From assembly GCA_030248215.1 (NCBI GenBank), contig JASANG010000140.1:124001-188000 (forward strand): a stretch of 64,000 bases of DNA. Direction: 5' to 3'. Positions 45,598-55,700 of this stretch are shown here, piece by piece (positions within the stretch are counted from its first letter, which is position 1; the number at the start of each line of letters is the position of its first letter). The stretch comes from Enoplolaimus lenunculus (taxonomy: Eukaryota > Nematoda > Enoplea > Enoplida > Thoracostomopsidae). The notes beneath the pieces are model-generated. The model was not told the origin of the DNA. It did no database searches and saw only the letters and a program-made list of their open reading frames with translations. Position numbers and translations under genes: made by a program.

Positions 45598-48500
45598 ATG
45601 AATTGTTCAGTTAATTCTGAAATCGATTCCGGCAGCTTAATGGATACAATATTTACATATTTATACGTTCCTACGTTAACAATATGTTTAATTGGCAATG
45701 TATTTAATCTTAAAGTTTACCAGTTGCCAGTATTACGAAAATCAACGACGATTCGGTTGTTATCGGCGAAAGCGATAGCAAACATGATTTATATGCTGTC
45801 TTTATCGCCTTCTTTGATCGATGTCATTGGTCGAAATAACGGCGATCCTGACTGGATGAAATTCTACTGGCAGTGTGTTCGCGGAACGCTATTGGTTGCG
45901 AACGTTTTTGGAACAACTGCAGCATGGTAAAACGAGCAGTCATTGCGAGCAAGAGTGCATAGTATACAAGAGTGTGCAACTATTGGGGCTCCGCATAAGG
46001 AGTCAGTTAGACCAAGAGTGCATAGCATACAAGAGTGTGCAACTATTGGGGCTCCGCATGAGGAGTCAGTTTGACCAAGAGTGCATAGTATACAAGAGTG
46101 TGCAACTATTGGGGCTCCGCATGAGGAGACAGTTTGACCAAGAGTGCATAGTATACAAGAGTGTGCAACTATTGGGGCTCCGCATGAGGAGACAGTTTGA
46201 CCAAGAGTGCATAGTATACAAGAGTGTGCAACTATTGGGGCTCCGCATGATTAGTCAGTTTGACCAAGAGTGCATAGTATACAAGAGAGTTCAACTCGTG
46301 GGGCTTCGCATGGTTCAAAATGTACCACCGGGTGTTGCGTTTTTGGTTGACCACCCCATGTTTAGAGGGAGGTCGCTATCACATGAATACCTTCAAATTA
46401 AACCATAAGGGAAGCATGTTTGACAAAAAATAAGTGCTATGGTTCGCACCGGTTGTACTCCCCTCTAAATAAAGGCGGGGGTAGGTCAAAAACGCAACGC
46501 GTGACGGGTACATTCTTTTCTACACAAAATGTATTCAGTTTCACACTCTTGTTGAAGTATGCATCATCCACTCTTGGTTTGACAGATTCAGGATGTCTTG
46601 GTATTGGGGGGTATAGCTACTTTAAGCAGATATCACTTAAAATATGCAAATGATTTAACAGGAACCAATCGCAGATGTGATTCTGGCAGAAAATTTTCTT
46701 CCGGATCAAATCAAATTTTTGCCGTAGGTCTTGGCAATTTTGGTAGTGAAATTTTTTTTATAGCTTTAGTACAAAATTTGTAATGTTCGCACTGCAAAAA
46801 TGGTGAGTCAAATTGACTCTCTCCGAAATAGGCTCTACGGGGCTACACAAACTGAATCAAATTCGACTCCGCCAGAGCCAAATTCGGCTCACTGAGTCGC
46901 ACGTTTGACTCTGGCGGAGTCGAATTTGACTCAGTTTGTGCAGTCCCGTAGAGCCTATTTCGGAGGGAGTCAATTTGACTCACCATTTTGTGCAGTGCGA
47001 TAAGCCGGTTTTTGAGAACTTTTTAGCCGTGATTTCCTCAAAAATGACCTTAAAAAGTTTTCGGCAATAATTTGCAACAATATTTTAAAGATTGAAAAAT
47101 TTCACTTTTTGTAGCCTAATTTTGCGTGCCAAACAACATAAATCAATTTTATGTTTTTTTAAATCTAAACTTACTGTTTATCTTCCCACTTGACATTTTG
47201 CTTGAGTTACGGTTGCGCTATACTCGGCGAGCCGCCGGACACCGCCGCGCGCCGCTGGAGGCCGCCTCGCGTAGCCGGACGCCGCGGGACGCCGCTGGAG
47301 GCCGCCTCGCGTAGCCGGACGCCGCGGGACGCCGCCATTCGGAGCGGTAAATTTTTAATTAAAAATGGCCGCACGCCACCAAATAGATTTTGCTTATATT
47401 TTTGTTTAGCAACGAACAACGGCGCGCAACGGCGTCCGGCACTGTAAAGTCTAGCGCAACCCTTAATACTCAAGGCCCCATATTCTCATATACGTATAGA
47501 ACCTATCATCAGTTAGCGATAGGTTTTCAAACTGACGGACATCTGCAATTTCACATGTCAAAATTTGTACAGAAATAGGCGCAAATCAAACGCGAATAAT
47601 GTGCTGAATTTTGAACCTCACAACGCGCTGATTCCAAAGTCACAGGATCTATCACCAACTGATGATAGGTGCTACACATATTTGAGCATATGACCTAATG
47701 GCTCAAAGGCGTATAAACGTCATGAATTGCAACGCTTCGCAATAAACCGACTCGCGAAAGCCAAACAAGTCAATTATATAATTTAATTTCATAAATAATT
47801 TTTATCTTCAGGATTACCGTAATGATCACTGTCGAAGGCTACGCAGCAGTTGCGATGCCACTCAAATGTCAACAGTTGAGCACGCGACGCAACGCAAATA
47901 TTGCAATTGCAATTGCAGTCCTGCTGTCGTTTTTCGTTCACATATCGTCCGTGCTGAATCGGTCAATAATGGAATGTTATTGTAATGTTCGTTTTTGTCT
48001 TCAACTCGCAACAATTTCAACTAGCGAAAACCGCAACTCAAACGCTTCAACGGTGACAAGCGCAACTAATTTACATATTTTACTCACAAAGCTAAATCAA
48101 GTACTCGCTCGTAGTCGACAGCGCATCCGGCACTCAAGTGACGTCATTCGTCGTCCTGAATTGGGTTCGTTCCAAAATCACTCGTCCAGCTTTGAATCGA
48201 TGCCAACGAGACTTTCGTCATCGGCGCCTGCTTACGTGTCAAACGGCGTCATTGCTGCAAATCAACTGCCAAACGCGTCACACTCGGTTATTCGTGACCA
48301 ACACGTATCATTGGAAGGTCTTGGCTTTGATCCAAAGCATTATTTCTTTTTCGCACAAGCTCAACATACTGCAGTTGAAATCGGCTATCACTATGTGAAT
48401 TCAATGTTTTCAGTTTTGTTGCCAATCATTTGTCTGACAGCCCTCGCGGCGTTGTTAAATCGACGCTTGCTGACGATGCGATCTTTGTTAAGTAGCAGCA

Positions 48501-49618
48501 GTGGTACAACTCCAAACGGAAGGCTCAACAGTCATGGACCTCGGTCGATACCCCAGCCATCAGATCGTTTATCCATCGGTTCTATGATGAATTCGGAGCA
48601 CCCGCATACTGTCAATCGGCCCACAACAATATCAACGTATCGCTATTCACGTCAGTCGAACACCGCATCTCAAAAGGCTTGCATTAACCGACTGACGCTA
48701 GCGACAACTTTGTGTCATTTGATTCTTGAAGGGCCTCAGGTTGTTGTTCTTATTCTTGCTGCATCGTTGCCAAACGCAATCATCTACTCACAATATTTGG
48801 ATTTTGTCGCAATTGTTAATTATTGTTCAATGGCGAACGCAAGCGTTGCGTTTTTAATCTATTTTGCGTGCAGTGAACGTTTTCGTGAGTTGTCTCGCGC
48901 GGTGACGTGTCACTGTCGTCCAATGACGTCATATCTCGCGTCAGCACGTCATCGATTACGTGAACGCTGTACGATGGTGTGTTGTTGTTGTTGTTGTTAC
49001 AAAACAACGTCGTTCGGCACGACGACGACGATGAATCACCGATCGATTGAACACAAAACGATGACGTCTCGTAGCAAACTGCCGTCATTCTACTCAGCAA
49101 AACTTCATCGATCATGTGAAGAAGACGCGGTGGCGTGTCGTTGCTGTCGAGTGACGTCATGTCGTGTTACGACACAATATGATTCGTGTCATCAATGTTC
49201 GATAGAATGCCGAAATGGAATGACGTCGTCATGCCGTTGTGCACGAAACAAACGTTGTCCAGAACGAAATCCGATCGCCAAATATAAATATTCGATGGAA
49301 CACGAAAATATCGAGTATGAGGCGTTAAATGGTGAACGATGTTTGCGTGATGACAATTATGAGAACAATGACGATGGTGATAAAGTTATCGCAGACAACA
49401 ATTGTAACAACGACACTGAGCGCAACAGAAACATCAACAACGACAACAAAAACAACGACCACTGCAGTAGCGATTACCACAAATCCAGTGACGACAGCAA
49501 TAATTGCAGAAACGACAAAAATAACAACAAAAACGAAGACGACAACAAACACAACGACAACACCAACAACAGCAGAAACACCAGCCGAAATACAGTCAAT
49601 GATGAAAATCAAGAATGA
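45598..49618 (+). CDS. Rhodopsin-class (class A) G protein-coupled receptor, peptide-receptor type, two exons
   Basis: Join 45598-45926 and 47812-49618 gives 711 residues. The donor (ATG|GTAAAA) and acceptor (TTATCTTCAG) rebuild a Trp codon and a typical TM3 end, GTTAAWITVMITVEGYAAV then PLKC. An in-frame TAG at 45577 fixes the start. TM1 ~17-38 carries GN-V; TM2 ~50-74; TM3 ~93-117 begins after WQC93; TM4 ~139-158; TM5 ~304-328; TM6 ~402-428 (CHLILEGPQ); TM7 ~437-462 (NASVAFLIY), then helix 8 SERFREL. Layout and the PLKC and NASV motifs resemble the FMRFamide/sex-peptide-type receptor group; ligand unknown. Odd points: E-G-Y in place of E/D-R-Y at 118-120, an extracellular loop 2 of ~140 residues, six consecutive Cys at 500-505 (likely palmitoylation), and an Asn/Asp-rich tail. 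It probably acts at the plasma membrane through G proteins, if the changed motif still couples. Confidence 0.88.
45951..46328 (+). repeat. 63-bp minisatellite, about six units, in the receptor intron
   Basis: The unit contains GTGTGCAACTATTGGGGC, GCTCCGCATGAGGAG and CCAAGAGTGCATAG. Starts at 45951, 46014, 46077, 46140, 46203 and 46266 give a constant 63-bp period with a few substitutions. Because 63 is divisible by 3, two strands stay open across it, giving misleading reading frames with 21-residue repeats. A single-unit relative lies at ~7530-7735, so the array looks like expansion inside a transposon. Confidence 0.9.
46790..46997. mobile_element. GAGTC-type palindromic MITE (receptor intron)
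   Basis: CACTGCAAAAATGGTGAGTC to GACTCACCATTTTGTGCAGTG; almost perfectly symmetrical. Confidence 0.88.
47210..47463. mobile_element. GCGCTATA-type MITE (receptor intron), GC-rich
   Basis: CGGTTGCGCTATACTCGG to AAGTCTAGCGCAACCC. It contains a 39-bp tandem repeat of CGCTGGAGGCCGCCTCGCG-type text (47246-47335). Confidence 0.8.
47473..47697. mobile_element. TATTCTC hairpin-ended MITE (receptor intron)
   Basis: GGCCCCATATTCTCATATACG to GATAGGTGCTACACATATTTG; ends ~115 bp before the splice acceptor. Confidence 0.8.
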
Positions 49619-49965
49619 CGATACGAGTAAAATAACAACATGAAGTCAAACCAAAAAGACGGCGACGTAAAATGGTTATCATTGCGACAAGATTCGACGC
49701 AAAAAACAAACTAAGACATGCGCAGAAACTTTCACATACAATCGAAGCGGATCCGTAGCCAGATCACCATGATAGCGGGCTAAACATGTTTCAGGAGGGG
49801 CATACAAAGGGTTTCGGTGACTTACACGCAAATTGGAAAATTTTCTAGTGAGGGGGGCGGGGTCGAAATTATTCCAGGTGGGGCTGAGCCGCCCCTTGGC
49901 TACGGGTCCGATTCGAAGTGTTTAAATTTTGTAAAATTTAAGAAAAACTACATTTCCCGTCTTAA
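49619..49965. other. Receptor 3' flank with TAGCCAG MITE
   Basis: No canonical AATAAA was found near the stop. 49750-49910 is a TAGCCAG MITE (CGGATCCGTAGCCAG to CTTGGCTACGGGTCCG). Confidence 0.6.
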
Positions 49966-50276
49966 GTCCATGTAAAGATCAGGGGCGCAACGTTTGTCTG
50001 TGGGACTAGAATAGAGTATGCTTCAGGTTTATACTAATTTTTTGTCTGGCTTAGGCTTAGACTTAGGCTTAGGAATATGCCCATTCTTACGCTTAGGCTT
50101 AGGCTTAGGATTAGGATTAGGCTTAGGAATATGCCCATTTTTACGCTTAGGATTAGGATTAGGCTTAGGCTTAGGAATATGCCCATTCTTACGCTTAGGC
50201 TTAGGATTAGGATTAGGCTTAGGCGTAGGAATATGCTTATAATACTGTTCCCCCTCTGTTCTTTACATTGGTCCAG
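49966..50276 (-). mobile_element. TTAGGC-A element with internal ~55-bp repeat
   Basis: TCCATGTAAAGATCAGGGGCG to CTGTTCTTTACATTGG. The block GGAATATGCCCATTCTTACG recurs three times. Confidence 0.9.
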
Positions 50277-50569
50277 TCTTGCAAGCCGTTCATTTAGATA
50301 CAAGCACAAAGCATTCAATTTGAAACAAATAGGTATATTGTGATGTTTTTATCACACTGGGTTGAAAGTTGACCGCTTGAGTGAAATTAAAATTCAAAAC
50401 CGACAAATAATCAGTGATGTTCAAGCGGATTTGGATGTTTATGCGGGGTTCACGTTATAATATGGGTAGGCCGGAACTCATTTTTACATGATTCGACGTC
50501 AACATATAATGCTGGAATATAAGTAGCGGATATGACGACAAAATGTGAATGTCACATGACACTGGCTAC

Positions 50570-50765
50570 AGTAGAGACCCGCATAAGACGGGTCCGCATT
50601 TTGAGTCCCAATCAATACGAGTCCGCATTCCTAATAAGATTCCGTAAGCGGATAGTGTCCGTAAACCCTAAGTAGAGTCCATTAATGTCAATCATTCCTA
50701 ATTGTAGCGTATAAATGACTCCAGGACCAAATAAAGTTGATTTCGATGCTTTAAAGCAAAATGCA
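50570..50765 (-). mobile_element. ACTGTAGTG-type MITE, truncated
   Basis: GCTACAGTAGAGACCCGCAT, then TGACTCCAGGACCAAATAAAG; right portion missing. Confidence 0.7.
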
Positions 50766-52000
50766 GATTAAATGTTACCCATTAATATAATAGGGACAAA
50801 ACATGTTCCCGGTTGCCCCAGTTGCAACATGAACAGGCATTAGTTATGTAGCAGCTGACGTTTACATGTTTAATAATTATGTTATGTTCAAAATGTGGTG
50901 CAGGATGCGGACGAAGGTGACAGATACCAGAACCGGATGAACAAAACTTGCCGGAGATGATGCAAAGTTATTTTTAGTCGTTTCCACAATATTTGATTTA
51001 ATATCAGCAAACACCTATAGAAGCGTTGTCAAAAATGTTTCTTTTGGACTTTTTAAAAAATCCCGGCGGTTTGTTCTCAAAATTGTACCACAACTTTACA
51101 CTGGAAAGCATCCGTACATGTCAAGATCAGGGGTGGAACTTTTGGGTTTACGCTTACCTTTTCGCTAAATCTTGTCAATGTTCTCCTGGAAATTGTAGCA
51201 AAAGCTAAAATAAAACGCTCCAAACTAATAAATTTTGTAAAACTATGCAAAAATTAATTGCCGAAACTTTGGCAACAGATCTACCGGAACCGGAGGTTGA
51301 TTTCTGCCGTAAACGCACCTCTGGTTGGACCTTAGAAAATGGATATTGCGGTATAAAATTTTCAAAGAAATATTATGTTTCTACCAACACAATTGAGACG
51401 TACAAATGTTCATCGGACTTCCTTTAAAAATAGCAGATTGGCCGAAATTTTCTTTCCGGACTTTTCGTACTTTCATTCCATGGAAAACAACTGCATCATC
51501 TGTTAGAAAAATTTACGTGATTTTTAACTTTTTTTGAGTATAGAAATAATTTAATTTCCGATGTTTCTTTAACAAAAACCGATTTTTACCGGAAGCGGAC
51601 ATCCAGTTACTCCCTGCAAAGCACCGAACGACAGTTCTTGTAAAAAACCATGAAAAATTCTACTACCAAAATCGTCGAGCTCCCGACAGAAATTCTACCG
51701 GAACGAGAGGTCGGTTTTCTATTATATCCGGAGGCACTGAGATCCTTATGGTGCCTGTTAGATTACAAACACCGCCGCTGTAAACAAATATCGAGAGGGT
51801 ACAACAGGAATTCTGCTTCCGGCATTTTTTATACCTTATGGTCCCGTTAAATTTTTTACCGAAATTAACAATTCCGGTAATAGATTTTGGTCGGTGAAAT
51901 TATATCACCAATAATACGACAAAAACAAAATTATCTATTTTTCATTTTCCGGTTCCGTTCCCGGCAATTTTTTCAAATTGCGGTTTCGGCACTCTGACTA
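50766..52000. other. Non-coding with scattered CCGG-family remnants
   Basis: Words such as ACCGGAACCGGAGGTTG (51283), ACCGGAAGCGGACATCC (51590) and TTCCGGTTCCGTTCCCGG (~51945) suggest old CCGG elements. 60-66 codon frames at 51026, 51245 and 51650 fall in them. A TTAGGC-A fragment lies at ~51117. Confidence 0.45.
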
Positions 52001-52363
52001 CAATCACACTAGTTGCCCAGTTTTCGGAACAAGCTTTAAGAACAATACCATTTTATTGTAAATAGCAAAAATATAACACCTATGCAGATACTAGCGTATT
52101 ATATGTAGATGTATTGCCTGCGTCATCAAATTACTTTAAAACACACGTCAGTTTTGGACTGTTTCCTTAAATTACATTATGAGAGATATCTATGTATTGC
52201 AGCACCTCATCTCAAAAGACTATAAACTAGGTTTTACCGTTTAAAAAGTGCATTGCTAAATGAAACAAAATATCGTATAAAATGCCGATAATGTCTACGC
52301 AACCGCGTTATATAAATACACTCAATAGCATTGCCACAATTTTCCAGCTTACGTTGCCGCTCT

Positions 52364-52547
52364 TGGCCAATGTAAAGAACAGGGGCGGAACTGTATAATA
52401 AGCATATTCCTAAGCCTAAGCCTAATCCTATGCCTAAGAATGAGGATATTCCTAAGCTTAAACCACGCAAAAAATTAGTCTACACCTTAAGCTTATTCTA
52501 TTCTAGTCCCACAGAAGAACGTTTCGCCCCTGATCTTTACATGGGCC
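52364..52547 (+). mobile_element. TTAGGC-A element downstream of the two-TM gene
   Basis: GGCCAATGTAAAGAACAGGG to CCTGATCTTTACATGGGCC, near-canonical; 157 bp beyond the gene's stop codon. Confidence 0.9.
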
Positions 52548-52703
52548 CCGCTGTTTATATTAAATTTTTAGCTTGACTCAAAGATTCTTTTGAACATTTT
52601 GTCAAACAAGTCAGACAAATTAGCGGGCGGTGACCGGATACAAAATACCACACTGCAACGAACCAAATATTGTGATAAAAGTTCTACGAAGCCCACATGT
52701 TAT

Positions 52704-55700
52704 TCATTTATTCCGTTGTTCGCTTTCGTAAGATCGCTGCCTTCTTTCAAATGCCGATTGTGGATCTTCAAAGAAACTCTGGTCTCTTCCGACCATAACG
52801 CTGCCTGAAATAATAATTCATGAGCACAAGCATAAACTGAACTGACCCTTACTTGGCATAATTAGCTCGCATTATAACACAGACATTTCCGTACACACTG
52901 CAGGGTTCCAAAAACTGATTATTCCGAAATTACATATTTCAGAAGACTAAGACATACTGGACGACTCAAGATGTGAGTTATTTCGTTAAATGATTGGTAT
53001 TTATGAGCCAAACGGGGCACGTTGTTTTTGGGTTGCTACTGGTATTTCGCAAGGGGATATCGAGGCTTTCCTCCATTCGGCCAGCCCCTCCACTCGAACA
53101 ATCACACCATGTTCAAACACCCAGCTCGAAACACCCCCTTTCTAAAAATACAAAAGAATTGCAAAAAATTCTAGATTTTTTAACCCCCGATTTTTATTAT
53201 TACGGTGGCTTTCTAAAAAGGCGACCCCCCTTCCACAAGAGATAATGGTTGCGAACCACCAGTGTCGTGGGGCAGTTCGAAAAAAATGACTCGTACGGCG
53301 GGGCATGGCAAGCCGCCCGCAGACTGCCCCTCTTCAATATCGGTCTAAAACGTTAAAACTTATCTACCTGAACCTGCATTTTTAACCACAAAAGAAGGAA
53401 GCTCCAAATACAGAAATACTTTCAAAACAAACTGCAGCAAAGTGCAACTTTAGCAAAAAGAAATAATGCCACTTACTTCCATGATATTCACGACCTGGGT
53501 GCATTGCATCAAACGAATTGCGCGCAGTTGCGACTGCAGTCGACAAACTGCCACCGCGAATTGCACCGCGCCCGCCAACTGCACTTCCCAGTAGTTCACG
53601 GTCGATGCTTGCACGATACGAACTCAGTGTATTGTACGGACTTCCAGCGTACGCAGTTGTCGGTAAAGATAATAGCGATGGAAAACCGGGCAACGTCGCT
53701 GATAGACTGAAACAATAAAATAATACGACCGCTATAATACTAAAATTTAACAGTTTCTCAGAATCCAAAACACAAAACATACTTGGCAACGTTGCTGATG
53801 GACTACTGAAGCAATAGCATAGTCCGGCCGCTATGCTAAATTTTTTAAGAATTTCTCACGATCCAAAACCTGCAATCAACACTTTTTGTTATGTCCAATA
53901 GAGCAGTGTTGCACTAGAAGAGCTACATTTCTTTCGCAAAACACTCGTGTGACAAAAAAATTAACCACTCAAGCCTCCGCCCAACAATCGCGAACCAATC
54001 ATCGTCGAATCCTCGACTACGTCGTAAACACATCGAATTCTCTATTTACAGCTTGCATGCAAGCTGTAGTAGATCATGCAAATTATGCAATGAAGCCAAA
54101 GTTATTTGTCAAAAACAACATCCGCCTTTACCACAACTTTGTGTACTTGCTGTACAATTTTAAACAGCCAATCCACAGGCAAATATATGCCGTAAAATTT
54201 AAAATTTTCAACACTAATGCAAGCTACAAAGATTAACACGTTGGTCAGTGCTATTGAAATGTCCTCAAAGTTGTACACTCAGTAACACGGACCAATAGCT
54301 AGCACATCATATCAAACATGCTCAAGTGTACTACTACTATTATAGCACCACTAGCGGCAACAATGAAGACCTACCGGTCTTGTGTTTGTATCTAGGGATG
54401 TGCCGATACCTAAATTTTAGCCGGACATTTTGCCGATGCCGAACCGATGCGGATTCCAACTTTAGTACACCATGCTTAACAAACAGATAGAATACTACAT
54501 TTACATCATTATATTATGAAGACTTAAAGCCTAACCATCATAAACGATTATATGTCTAGACGAACGATTCATTTCAATTAATTTTGTCAAACACAAACGC
54601 AAGAAAAATGTCAGTTTTCCTGACCGGACACACTGATAGGCGCCCAAAAATAAAATTAATAGCATTCATAATTATCGGCAAAGAATCGGCAATTTTTTTG
54701 CATACTCACAAAAACTGCCGATTATTAGCGATGCCGATGCCGATTTATCGGCACATCCCTATTTGTATCCTCGTTAAAATGTCTACTCAGACATTATTAA
54801 ATGCCTGCTAAATATATTATGCTAACGAAATTATATCTCGTTTCAGATTTTGTACACGTTTTTTTTTGTATTTTAACATGAATATTTCACTATTTCAAAG
54901 AATGTGTGCGCGTTGGGTTACTTATGAAATGATTACAGTTAACAATTTCACTAAAGACATTTTCTATTTGCGGTTAGCAAAAAAGCACAAAATTATATAT
55001 ACACTAAAACAGTCACGTGGTGTTTTACGATATTTATTCGTCATGCTCATGACACAGGCTGCCATATTTGTATGTAGTATTTTGGCCTGTGTATGAATTG
55101 CTGTCGCCGATCAGTGCTATTGCAATCATTCTCTTCAATTTTAGCATTCAGAAACACGGACCAATAGCTAAACCACATCATGTCAAGCGACCGAAAATAT
55201 ATAATATGCTGGCTTCTCCACAGCTCGAAAATTTCCGCCTGTTGGCGTTTCCTGGGGGGCAGTTGATTTTGCTGGTGGGCAGTTCTCCTGGGGGGGGGGG
55301 CAGATGATCTGGGGGGTCCTGGGGGCAGGCTTAAAATTTTGCAAACCGATTTTTCGGACCATTTTTTTCATTCCAGACCGTGTTTCCAACTCAAACTGAA
55401 GATTACTCATCGCTCAACATGATAAAAAATCCCCGCAAACGCTAATAACAATAATTCACAATTACTGACAACTTAACCAGAAGTTGAAAGAAGCACAATT
55501 ATATAAAATATAGATAACCTATAATTGAAACTGCGATTAATATATATTTTATATATTAGACACAGCTTCAGTTTATCATAAGGCTCAGGCGGGTTGAGCT
55601 TGCTGCTGCAAGGTACTTTCGAATGCTGTATGCCCTGAAACGGTCTTTATATAATTGTGCGTTTTTCAGTTCATTATTGAATTGTACTAGTTACTACTGG

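Larger units (their letters stand above)
45927..47811 (+). other. Receptor intron with minisatellite and MITEs
   Basis: 1,885-bp GT-AG intron interrupting the TM3 coding region. In order it holds a 63-bp minisatellite (45951-46328), the rest of a CCAAGAGTG-ended element (to ~46590), a CCGG-rich element split by a GAGTC MITE (46790-46997), a GC-rich element of the GCGCTATA family (47210-47463) and a TATTCTC hairpin element (47473-47697). Hardly any unique sequence remains. Confidence 0.8.

Noticed and set aside
45598-45930. Receptor as a truncated 110-residue pseudogene
   Set aside because: The stop lies just inside a good donor site, and joining to 47812 restores a standard TM3, so it is an intron boundary.
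45875-46408. 177-codon frame with 21-residue repeats
   Set aside because: It lies in the receptor intron, overlaps exon 1 in another frame, and stays open only because the minisatellite period is 63 bp.
49325-49643. Val/Ile-rich - strand and Thr-rich + strand frames opposite the receptor tail
   Set aside because: Shadows of the Asn/Asp-rich receptor C-terminus in other frames.
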